DNA of 64,000 nucleotides from contig JACIZI010000002.1 in assembly GCA_014359475.1 (NCBI GenBank), forward strand, positions 186,001-250,000, written 5' to 3'. The notes beneath the pieces are model-generated. The model made no database searches. It was not told the DNA's origin and was given only the letters and a program-made list of their open reading frames with translations. Position 1 is the first letter of the stretch. The number at the start of each line of letters is the position of its first letter. Position numbers and translations under genes: made by a program. Positions 1 to 7,609 of the stretch are shown piece after piece. The DNA is from Marinobacter sp. GTDB lineage: Bacteria; Pseudomonadota; Gammaproteobacteria; Pseudomonadales; Oleiphilaceae.

Positions 1-1
1 C

Positions 2-1324
2 GGCTGGGATCGTGTCGACGTGGATGTTCCGGATGGCCGGGGCCTGTCTGGCCTGGTCATTGAAACCCTGCAGCGGGTGCCGGGCATCTCCACTATCCAG
101 GAAATCGGCATCTTCCCGTTTGTGGATGTCGAGAATATGGCCGGCAAAGTGATCAGCGCCTTTGCCGAAAGGATTACCGGCAAGACGTTTGCAGTGAGGG
201 TCCGTCGCCAGGGTACCCACGCCATGAGCTCCACGGAAATGGAGCGCGAGGTGGGAGGGCGGCTGGCCGCCGCCGGCAAGCCGTTGCGGGTGGATCTGAG
301 CGCGCCGGAGGTGGAAATCCGCGTTGAGATAAAGGACGATCAGTTTCATGTGGCCCATCGTCGTCACAAGGGGCTGGGTGGTTATCCGATGGGCAGCGTG
401 GAAACCGTCATGACCCTGGTGTCCGGCGGCTATGACTCCTCGGTGGCGGCCTACCTGATGATGCGGCGCGGGCTGCGTAACCATTTCCTGTTCTTCAATC
501 TGGGCGGTACCGCCCACGAAACCGGCGTGCGCCAGGTAGTGCACTATCTGTGGCGGCAATACGGCGCCTCCCATGGGGCCAAATTCATTTCGGTGCCCTT
601 TGAAGGTGTGGTCGCCGAGATCATGCGTTCGGTAAACCACCGCTACTGGGGCGTTGTGCTCAAGCGGATGATGCTGAAAGCGGCCTCCGGGATTGCCGCC
701 AGTGTGCGTGCCGAAGGACTGGTCATGGGGGACGCAGTGGCCCAGGTGTCCAGCCAGACCCTGACCAACCTGAACGTGGTGGACCGGGCCAGTGAGCAGG
801 TGGTACTGCGACCGCTGGTGGCTATGGACAAGGAGTCCATCATCGCCATTGCCCGTGAGATAGGTACCGAACCCTATGCCCGCACCATGCCGGAATACTG
901 CGGGGTGATTTCCAGCAAGCCGGTGACCCGGGCCAGGCTGGATCGTACCGAACATGAAGAGGCCCGGATGGATCCGGCGGTTCTGCAGGCAGCCATCGAG
1001 CAGCGGGTGGATACCCCGGTCAGCCGCCTGCTGGACTCGGTCCGGACACCGGAAGAGGTGGAACTGGTGCGCACACCGTCGGTGGAGGACGTGATTGTGG
1101 ATGTGCGGCACCCGGACGAAATCGCGCGGGCCCCCCTGGAACTCACCAATAACCGGGTGCTGGAAATCCCCTTTTATGAACTTAACCAGCAGGCCGACCA
1201 ACTGGCCGCAGGCACCCGCTACCTGCTGTATTGCGATCGCGGCACTATGAGCCGCATGCATGCAGGCCATCTGAAGGCCGAGGGACACGGCAACGTCGAG
1301 GTTTACGCCCCGGAGCGCTACTGA
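2..1324 (+). CDS. thiI: tRNA 4-thiouridine sulfurtransferase ThiI, 5' truncated by the window edge
   Basis: ThiI makes 4-thiouridine at tRNA position 8 and supplies sulfur for the thiamine thiazole. The reading frame is open to the left edge (codons from base 2 read GWDRVD), so the start and part of the N-terminal ferredoxin-like region lie outside the window. Visible in order are a THUMP region, the PP-loop ATP-pyrophosphatase motif SGGYDSS near bases 424-444, the conserved MPEYCGVIS segment with the resolving cysteine at 899-901, and a C-terminal rhodanese domain whose catalytic cysteine lies in YCDRGTMSR (codon 1232-1234). Both cysteines of the E. coli disulfide relay are present, so the enzyme should be active. 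The GTG at base 20 is internal and not the real start. It is convergent with the deacetylase gene 13 bp downstream. Confidence 0.95.
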   Translation, partial: GWDRVDVDVPDGRGLSGLVIETLQRVPGISTIQEIGIFPFVDVENMAGKVISAFAERITGKTFAVRVRRQGTHAMSSTEMEREVGGRLAAAGKPLRVDLSAPEVEIRVEIKDDQFHVAHRRHKGLGGYPMGSVETVMTLVSGGYDSSVAAYLMMRRGLRNHFLFFNLGGTAHETGVRQVVHYLWRQYGASHGAKFISVPFEGVVAEIMRSVNHRYWGVVLKRMMLKAASGIAASVRAEGLVMGDAVAQVSSQTLTNLNVVDRASEQVVLRPLVAMDKESIIAIAREIGTEPYARTMPEYCGVISSKPVTRARLDRTEHEEARMDPAVLQAAIEQRVDTPVSRLLDSVRTPEEVELVRTPSVEDVIVDVRHPDEIARAPLELTNNRVLEIPFYELNQQADQLAAGTRYLLYCDRGTMSRMHAGHLKAEGHGNVEVYAPERY

Positions 1325-1337
1325 CCGGGCGGGATGC

Positions 1338-2351
1338 TTAGCCGCCCAGACCGTGGAAGAATTTCTGCACATTGGTGCTCAGGGTCTCCAGGTCATAACC
1401 GCCTTCCTGTACCACCAGGGTGGGATAGCCGGTTTCCCGGATGCGAGTGCCCAGCTGTGCAAACCCCTCGGTGGATACCGATACCTTGGCCTGGGGGTCG
1501 TTCTTGTAGATATCGAAACCCAGGGTCAGGATCAGTGCATCCGGCTGGAACAGCCGGATCGCGGTCAGGGCCTCATCCAGTTTGCTGAAGAAATGCTCCT
1601 CTGACGAGCCGTGAGGCATGGGCAGGTTGATGTTGTAGCCGTAGCCTTCACCTACCCCTTGCTCATCTTCGAAGCCGCTGACCACCGGGTAAAAGTTCGT
1701 GGGGTCGCCGTGGATGGACACGTACAACACATCACGGCGGTCATAGAAGATTTCCTGGATGCCCTGGCCGTGGTGCATGTCGGTATCCAGGATGGCGATT
1801 TTCGGGAACTTCGGCAACATATGCTGGGCGGCAATCGCGGCATTGTTCAGGTAACAGAAACCACCCGCGGCATCGCGCCGGGCATGGTGGCCCGGTGGCC
1901 GGCATACCGCGTAGGCAGTGCGTTCACCGGCTGCCAGTGCGTCCGCTGCGGCCAGCGCCGTCTGGGCCGACCAATAGGCGGCTTTCCAGGTGTTCTCGCC
2001 AATCGGGCAGCTGCCGTCCGCGAGATAGCGCCCGGCTTGGGCCAGGATGCCGCGCATGGCATTGGGTGAGCGGACGAAAATGTTGGACATTACTTCTTCA
2101 CCCCAGTCCTCCATTTCCATCCAGCGCCGGTGCGCGGACTCGAGGAAGCGCAGGTAGCCAAGATCATGTACCGCGCTGATCGCCCTGGCCCCCTGATCGG
2201 CCGGCTGCAGCACCGGTACATCCATATCCCTCAGTCCGCTGAGCATTTCGTGAGTGCGGTCCGGCACCTCCTGGGGCTGGCGCATCTGGCCCCGGGTAAA
2301 ATAGGTTTTGGGGATGTGCAGATCCTGGTCCGGATGAAAAAACGCCTTCAT
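1338..2351 (-). CDS. Acetylpolyamine amidohydrolase (histone-deacetylase superfamily)
   Basis: A 337-residue zinc hydrolase of the histone deacetylase superfamily. Length and motifs match acetylpolyamine amidohydrolase rather than acetoin-utilisation AcuC. Seen: RPPGHH at 151-156, the zinc site DTDMHHG with ligands Asp191 and His193, Asp280 in LGFDIYKNDP, and EGGYDL near the C terminus carrying the catalytic tyrosine. From the family, it would remove acetyl groups from acetylputrescine, acetylcadaverine or acetylspermidine in the cytoplasm. The start at 2351 was chosen because AGGAGG lies 7-8 bases upstream and the protein then begins MKAFFHPDQD; a longer frame starting at 2414 lacks support. 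It is divergent from the GabD-like dehydrogenase at 2545, suggesting a polyamine-to-succinate route. Exact substrate is inferred. Confidence 0.87.
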   Translation of the reverse strand: MKAFFHPDQDLHIPKTYFTRGQMRQPQEVPDRTHEMLSGLRDMDVPVLQPADQGARAISAVHDLGYLRFLESAHRRWMEMEDWGEEVMSNIFVRSPNAMRGILAQAGRYLADGSCPIGENTWKAAYWSAQTALAAADALAAGERTAYAVCRPPGHHARRDAAGGFCYLNNAAIAAQHMLPKFPKIAILDTDMHHGQGIQEIFYDRRDVLYVSIHGDPTNFYPVVSGFEDEQGVGEGYGYNINLPMPHGSSEEHFFSKLDEALTAIRLFQPDALILTLGFDIYKNDPQAKVSVSTEGFAQLGTRIRETGYPTLVVQEGGYDLETLSTNVQKFFHGLGG

Positions 2352-2544
2352 TCGACAGCCTCCTGGGTTGGGGAGTCTCTGGGTAACTCCATGGATATGT
2401 CTGAGTATAGGCACAGATTCCGCGTGGAGAAAACAGAACGGGATATTGCGGATAGTCTACCTTTACAGTAACACCATCCCCCTGCACTATGGGGAGACAG
2501 CAAGCTGTGAATGAACCCATCACAACCCGTTGAAAGGAGCCACG

Positions 2545-3996
2545 ATGATCGAGTCACCCCTACTTGGACAATTTACTGGCTACATCGGTGGACGCTGGAC
2601 AGACTCTCCGGCAGAGAACACGTTTGATGTCTATAATCCGGCAACGGGCGAGGTCATTGCCAGCGTGGCCTCCATGTCGGAGCAGCAGATAAACGATGCG
2701 GTGGCCGCGGGTAAAGGCGCGCTGCGGCTGACCCACCCCTACAGCATCGAGACCCGCCGCAAGTGGCTGGAAGATATCCGCGATGCCCTCAAGGACCACC
2801 GGGAAGAGGTGGGGCGCATCCTGTGCATGGAGCACGGCAAGCCGCTCAAGGAAGCCCAGGGTGAAGTGGATTACGCCGCCGGCTTTTTTGACTATTGCTC
2901 CCGCCATATTCAGGCACTGGATGCCCATACCCTGAGCGAAAAACCCAAGGACTGCACCTGGACCGTGCACTACCGGCCCATTGGTGTGGCAGGCCTGATC
3001 ACCCCCTGGAACTTCCCGATCGGCATGATTGCCAAGAAGCTGTCCGCTGCCCTGGCGGCTGGCTGCCCTTCGGTGATCAAGCCGGCCAGTGAAACGCCGC
3101 TGACCATGGTGGCGCTGTTCTCACTGATGGATAAATATACCGACCTGCCCGATGGCATGGTCAATCTGGTGATGGGCAAGGCCAGTGTGATCGGCAAGGT
3201 GCTGTGCGAGCATCCGGATGTCCCCATGCTGAGCTTCACCGGCTCCACGGAAGTGGGCCGCAAACTGATTCTGGACACGGCGGAACAGGTCAAGAAGCTG
3301 GCCCTGGAACTGGGCGGCAATGCGCCGTTCATTGTATTCGATGACGCGGACCTGGATGCCGCCGCCGACAACCTGATCGCCAACAAATTCCGTGGCGGCG
3401 GCCAGACCTGTGTCTGCGCCAACCGTATCTTCGTCCACGAAAAGGTGGCCGATGCCTTCGGCGAAAAACTGGCCGAGCGGGTCAACGGGATGACGGTTGG
3501 GGACGGCATCAACGGCGATGTGGATCTGGGCCCGCTGATCAACAAGGCGGGTTTTGACAAGGTGAAGCGTCACCTCGAAGATGCCCTGCAGAAAGGCGCA
3601 AGGCTGGTGGCCGGCAAACAGCCTGATGAGTTGGGGGAGGGTTTGTTTTTCCCGCCCACCGTGGTGCAGGGGGTCAATCGCGATATGTACTGTTACCAGG
3701 AGGAAACCTTCGGTCCGTTGGTACCCATGGCCCTGTTCCGCAGTGAGGAGGAAGTGATCGATGCCGGTAATGATACCGAATTCGGCCTCGCCTCCTATGT
3801 ATTTACTGCTGATGCAGAGCGCGCTCAGCGGGTCGCAGCCGGTCTGCGCTTCGGCCACGTAGGCTGGAACACCGGTACCGGTCCCACCCCGGAAGCGCCG
3901 TTTGGTGGCATGAAAGCCTCCGGTATCGGCCGGGAAGGCGGTCTGGAGGGTCTGTTCGAGTTCGTTGAGCCCCAGACGGTGCCGCGGGGGTTCTGA
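2545..3996 (+). CDS. gabD: NAD(P)-dependent succinate-semialdehyde dehydrogenase, GabD type
   Basis: A 483-residue aldehyde dehydrogenase that most resembles GabD, which oxidises succinate semialdehyde to succinate, the last step of GABA catabolism. Motifs include PWNFP at 154-158, FTGSTEVG at 231-238, the general base Glu255 in LELGGNAPF, and the nucleophile Cys289 in GGQTCVCANR; the CxC pair is typical of this subfamily. The ATG at 2545 is preceded by AAAGGAG at 7 bases; an in-frame TTG at 2530 is less likely. It is divergent from the acetylpolyamine deacetylase, so a role downstream of polyamine deacetylation and transamination is plausible. A strong bidirectional terminator follows. Other semialdehydes, such as glutarate semialdehyde, cannot be excluded. 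Confidence 0.87.
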   Translation: MIESPLLGQFTGYIGGRWTDSPAENTFDVYNPATGEVIASVASMSEQQINDAVAAGKGALRLTHPYSIETRRKWLEDIRDALKDHREEVGRILCMEHGKPLKEAQGEVDYAAGFFDYCSRHIQALDAHTLSEKPKDCTWTVHYRPIGVAGLITPWNFPIGMIAKKLSAALAAGCPSVIKPASETPLTMVALFSLMDKYTDLPDGMVNLVMGKASVIGKVLCEHPDVPMLSFTGSTEVGRKLILDTAEQVKKLALELGGNAPFIVFDDADLDAAADNLIANKFRGGGQTCVCANRIFVHEKVADAFGEKLAERVNGMTVGDGINGDVDLGPLINKAGFDKVKRHLEDALQKGARLVAGKQPDELGEGLFFPPTVVQGVNRDMYCYQEETFGPLVPMALFRSEEEVIDAGNDTEFGLASYVFTADAERAQRVAAGLRFGHVGWNTGTGPTPEAPFGGMKASGIGREGGLEGLFEFVEPQTVPRGF

Positions 3997-4009
3997 TCCG
4001 TGCCCCATA

Positions 4010-4049
4010 AACAGCAAAAGGGCGAGCCTCCGCTCGCCCTTTTGCTGTT
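4010..4049. terminator. Bidirectional intrinsic terminator between gabD and the PstS-like gene
   Basis: A perfect 17-bp inverted repeat (4010-4026 with 4033-4049) around a 6-base loop. The arms contain A4 and T4 runs, so an RNA-like terminator forms in both directions between two convergent genes. Confidence 0.85.
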
Positions 4050-4059
4050 CCCAAACCGG

Positions 4060-4473
4060 TTAAGGCGTCAGTACCACTTTGATGCTGTCGTCCACATCGG
4101 ATGAATCGATGTAGCCGATGGCACCGGGGGTGGACGCAACCCGGGATTTCATGGCCGCAGGGCTTCCCGCCTCCTCGGGTGGCTGACCACGACCGGTAAA
4201 CACCTGCTGAGACCAGAACGCTTTCAGCTGTGCGTCGTTGCGGCCGGTGACCTTGTCATGGAATTCACTGCGGATGGCATTGCCTTCGGGCAGTTCAAGC
4301 GGCTTGGCTTTCTGTCCACCCGGCAAGGCCTGGCTGCGGTTCAGGTAGAGGTCACGCACTTCATTGCTACTCAGGCTGTCCGGGCCGGACGGGTTGCCAA
4401 TCACTACGACGTCGGCCAGGGCCAGGGGGCTTGCCAGCAAGCAGGCCGCAAAAAACAGGCTTAGCTTTTTCAT
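4060..4473 (-). CDS. Small periplasmic PstS-like phosphate-binding domain protein
   Basis: A 137-residue secreted protein. Residues 1-20 form a Sec signal peptide with cleavage likely after ALA. The mature part resembles one lobe of PstS-type periplasmic binding proteins (segments VVIGNPSGPDSLSSNEV, FWSQQVFTGRG and the TPGAIGYID motif). It is far shorter than true PstS (about 350 residues), so it probably acts as a ligand-sensing or accessory protein rather than a complete transporter component. The ribosome-binding site AAGGAGG lies 5 bases upstream. It is the last gene of an apparent operon with the porin (9 bp upstream) and the chemoreceptor. No membrane transporter genes accompany it. Ligand unknown; phosphate or another oxyanion is only a guess from the fold. 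Confidence 0.72.
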   Translation of the reverse strand: MKKLSLFFAACLLASPLALADVVVIGNPSGPDSLSSNEVRDLYLNRSQALPGGQKAKPLELPEGNAIRSEFHDKVTGRNDAQLKAFWSQQVFTGRGQPPEEAGSPAAMKSRVASTPGAIGYIDSSDVDDSIKVVLTP

Positions 4474-4482
4474 GGGGCCTCC

Positions 4483-5661
4483 TTAAAATGCCGAGTCGAG
4501 TTTGAGGGTGTATACGTTGGTGCTGCCTGTGTCATTGGTCAGCATGTATTCGGTGTTGAGGTTAGCGTAACCCTTATCAAGACCGCGAACGTGGGTAATA
4601 TCGGCCTTGAGGGCCACGCCCGGCATGACATCCCAGCGTGTTCCCACGCTGTACTCATTGCGTTGGTAGTCCAGTGTGGAAGGCGGCAGGGGACCGGCCC
4701 TGCGCTCTTCATCGTCTTTGCTTTCTGTCCAGCCCGTGAGAACGTAGGGTGTCCAGCGACCAAAGCGGTGGCCGACAGACAGGTAAGCCGAATCGGAATC
4801 CGTAAACGCTCCATCGACCTCCACACGGGTGACCTCACCAATGATTTGCCACTCGCCATCGTCATAGCTGGCACCCAATCCAAAGAATTGACCGCGGTCA
4901 TCGTTGGCGAGTACCAGGGTGGTGCCCGGAGGAGCCCCCGGAGGAGCCATGCTGGCAGATTCAATGCTTATTTCTGCCGTTGCGGCGACCGCCCTGACCG
5001 TCCACACGTAATCCGTCCAGGTCAGGTTGAGGCCGGCCATATTGCGCATATCTCCCGTACCGAACTCGACAGTCTCTTCGGTGAAGCCTGTAAAGACGTT
5101 TGCTGTTAACGAGGAGTTGTCGAAATTGAAGTTGTAGGTGGCGTCTGCGCCAACATAACTGTCTACCGGGATGGGGCCGTACACACTTTCCGGTGTGCGA
5201 GCCCAGGGCTGGGCGTAACCAACTTCAAGGTAGTCGGAATACATGTAGAACGGAATACGCATTTTGCCCGCACGGACCTGCAGGTTACTGGTGGGACGGT
5301 GGCTCAGGTAGGCCCATTCAACCTCCGGCTCCCACTCTTCTTCGCCCCGGCCAACCAGCTGCATGACCACCTGGCTATCCTGGTTGACATCGAAGGTGCC
5401 TTGTAGCCCAAACAGGCTCAGATCCTGTACCTGGGTTTTTTCCGTGACCCCGGCATAGCCGGCATCGTTACTGGCCCGTGCGTAGCCAGTGCTGAAAAAA
5501 CCATTAAATTTAATGCCGCTGTCTTTTGCTGAGTTCAGCTGCTGCTGCATGGAATTCAGCTGTTGCTCCATACGCTCCAGGATTTCGTTGTTGTCTTGTG
5601 CCGTTGCCGGTGTGGCGCTGATTGCCAGCACCAGTGGTGCGACAGAGAACAGTTTTTTCAT
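4483..5661 (-). CDS. Outer-membrane porin with N-terminal coiled coil
   Basis: A 392-residue predicted beta-barrel. It has a signal peptide (residues 1-21, ending ATA-Q), then a short glutamine-rich coiled coil (ILERMEQQLNSMQQQLNSA, about residues 28-46), then alternating amphipathic strands, ending in a C-terminal phenylalanine as required for BAM insertion. A coiled coil before the barrel is seen in trimeric porins of the OprO/OprP type and in related uncharacterised porins. It lies 27 bp after the chemoreceptor and 9 bp before the PstS-like protein, so the three are probably cotranscribed. This context suggests a pore for the compound sensed by the receptor. Substrate cannot be read from the sequence. 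Confidence 0.8.
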   Translation of the reverse strand: MKKLFSVAPLVLAISATPATAQDNNEILERMEQQLNSMQQQLNSAKDSGIKFNGFFSTGYARASNDAGYAGVTEKTQVQDLSLFGLQGTFDVNQDSQVVMQLVGRGEEEWEPEVEWAYLSHRPTSNLQVRAGKMRIPFYMYSDYLEVGYAQPWARTPESVYGPIPVDSYVGADATYNFNFDNSSLTANVFTGFTEETVEFGTGDMRNMAGLNLTWTDYVWTVRAVAATAEISIESASMAPPGAPPGTTLVLANDDRGQFFGLGASYDDGEWQIIGEVTRVEVDGAFTDSDSAYLSVGHRFGRWTPYVLTGWTESKDDEERRAGPLPPSTLDYQRNEYSVGTRWDVMPGVALKADITHVRGLDKGYANLNTEYMLTNDTGSTNVYTLKLDSAF

Positions 5662-5688
5662 CGGGATTACCTTGTTGTTAGTAGTGTG

Positions 5689-7302
5689 TTAAACGCGGAA
5701 CTGGCCGGCCACGCTTTGCAGTCCATCGCTGACTTCCTTGATTTTGTGGCTCACGGTGTCCAGCTCATCGGTGCTTTCCATCACGGCCTCTGCGTTGCGA
5801 TGCATGCCACTCATGTGGCCTGTGACTTCACCGAATGTGGTGCTCTGCTCATAGGTGGCAGAAGCGATCTGCTCATTCAGCGCACTGATCTGCTGAACGT
5901 TTTCGAGAATTTTGCTCAGTACCTCGCCGGACTCTGTTGTGGCTTCCACGCCGTCCCGGGCCATTTCGACACTGCCCTGCATGGAGGTGACCGCGTTCCC
6001 GGAAAGCTTGGACAGTTCCGCAATGACCTGCTGAATTTCTTCCGTTGCCTTATGGGTTCGCACGGCCAGCCCACGCACCTCGTCTGCCACTACCGCAAAG
6101 CCCCGCCCATGCTCGCCGGCGCGGGCCGCTTCAATGGCGGCATTCAACGCCAGCAGGTTGGTTTGCTCGGCAACTGTCTGGATTGTTTCCAGAAGGCCTC
6201 CCACTTTCACTGAAAACTCATCAAACTGATTAACCAGGCCTGCCGTTTTTTCAATTTCCGCCATTAATTGCCGGATGGTGCCGATATTGCTGTCCACTTT
6301 TTCCTGACCGCTCGTGGCAAAGCTGGCGGCATTCTGTGTCTGTTCAGACGCGGACGAGGCGAAACCAGCCACTTCTTCAACGCTTTTAACCAGTTCCTCC
6401 ACTGCATTGCGGGTAGAGGAAATGGCTTCGGCCTGCTGACTGATCCGTTCCAGGTTAGTGCTGCTGGTGCTGCTCAGATGGGAAGCGACATTGTTCAACT
6501 CGCCAATGTCATGCTGGATGGTGGCGAAGGACTTATGGAGCTTCTCCACGAACCGGTTGAACTGGTCTGCCAGCGTCTTGAGCTCATCCCTGCCTGTGTA
6601 GTGGATTCTGGATGTCAGATCCCCTTCCCCTGAAGCCATATCGCGCAGGGAACTGATAATCTGATCCAGGCTGCTGGAAATGGAGCGACCAATCACCAGG
6701 CTCAGGGCGACCAGTATGATCAGTGCAACGACCAGAATGGTCAGCGAGACTGTGCCCGCCTCTTTGGTTGCCGCTGTGGTACGGTCAATGGCTTCCACCA
6801 GTCTTGCCTCCATGGCATCCCGCATGGCGCCAAGGTCGTTGCGGAGTTTCTCCAGGCGATCAGCATTGGCGGAGGCCTCCTGGCCGATCCGGTTGAAATC
6901 GGCGGTGCCTTCGATGATTGCCATCGCGATGCGTCTGGCATTGTTGTAGTAAGTGTTGAGATCTGCGGTCAGTCTGGATGCCTGCTGGCTCAGGCCGGGG
7001 TTCAGGTCTGATATTTTTTCCAGATTGGACGCTATTTCGTCTTTCTGTTGGGCCGTGGCTTTCAGCTGTTGCTCGTCACCGGTGGTTACCGCACTGTTGA
7101 TCTGATTTTCCATCAGCTGCAACAGACCCCGGTTGATGGTCGACAGTTCGAGAGAGGGGTATAGCTGGTTTCGGACCTCTGCCAGCCGCTCGGAGTTATT
7201 CCGCTCGGTAATGATGGAAAATGCCTGGCTGACCACGAAAGCGGAAACTGCAACCACCACCAGGAGCGTCAGTTTGTGAGATATTTTCAGTGCTGAAAGC
7301 AT
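5689..7302 (-). CDS. Methyl-accepting chemotaxis protein
   Basis: A 537-residue transducer. Transmembrane helix 1 spans about residues 11-30, a periplasmic helical-bundle sensor about 31-185 (4HB_MCP type by pattern), and transmembrane helix 2 about 186-206. A HAMP domain follows, then a cytoplasmic signalling domain with the hallmark hairpin tip around [19 protein letters not shown] and [15 protein letters not shown]. It should sense a periplasmic ligand or bound binding protein and control the CheA kinase. It is first in an operon with a porin and a small PstS-like protein; the PstS-like protein may deliver ligand to the receptor (inference). No CheR-docking pentapeptide is visible at the C terminus. 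The Shine-Dalgarno sequence is weak. Confidence 0.92.
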   Translation of the reverse strand: MLSALKISHKLTLLVVVAVSAFVVSQAFSIITERNNSERLAEVRNQLYPSLELSTINRGLLQLMENQINSAVTTGDEQQLKATAQQKDEIASNLEKISDLNPGLSQQASRLTADLNTYYNNARRIAMAIIEGTADFNRIGQEASANADRLEKLRNDLGAMRDAMEARLVEAIDRTTAATKEAGTVSLTILVVALIILVALSLVIGRSISSSLDQIISSLRDMASGEGDLTSRIHYTGRDELKTLADQFNRFVEKLHKSFATIQHDIGELNNVASHLSSTSSTNLERISQQAEAISSTRNAVEELVKSVEEVAGFASSASEQTQNAASFATSGQEKVDSNIGTIRQLMAEIEKTAGLVNQFDEFSVKVGGLLETIQTVAEQTNLLALNAAIEAARAGEHGRGFAVVADEVRGLAVRTHKATEEIQQVIAELSKLSGNAVTSMQGSVEMARDGVEATTESGEVLSKILENVQQISALNEQIASATYEQSTTFGEVTGHMSGMHRNAEAVMESTDELDTVSHKIKEVSDGLQSVAGQFRV

Positions 7303-7609
7303 ATTTATTGTTATTCCGCTTTTAGTGTTATTTCGCTGTCTGGCAGGCTCAGGTCTGAACTGTTTTAATATTAGGTCATGATCTGAACTAACCGCAATTA
7401 TTGAGTGTTGCAGTTTTGTTAACGAGTGTAGCGACGGGCCTGCCCCGATCTCCGGGATGAGCCTGGCATTAAATCCCGAGCGAGGCGTTGATCAATGTGC
7501 CCGGCGCGCTGCAGCAATGCTGTGAATGGTGTGAGGGAAGGCCCCATTTCCGGCTTTGTCCTGTTATACTCTGTCACCTGTTTATTTAACCAGTGGCAAG
7601 TGATTTTTT
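7303..7609. other. Divergent intergenic region between the chemoreceptor and uvrD
   Basis: 307 bp without a gene. The half next to the chemoreceptor is AT-rich and should hold its promoter, but I see no clear -35/-10 pair. Before uvrD there is a good -10 hexamer TATACT at 7565-7570, about 40 bases from the ATG, with no convincing -35 element. I see no SOS (LexA) box with the usual CTGT-N8-ACAG pattern. Confidence 0.5.

Noticed and set aside
7303..7420. Pho box upstream of the chemoreceptor-porin-PstS-like operon
   Set aside because: Searched because of the PstS-like gene; no pair of TGTCA-type half-sites at 11-bp spacing was found on either strand.
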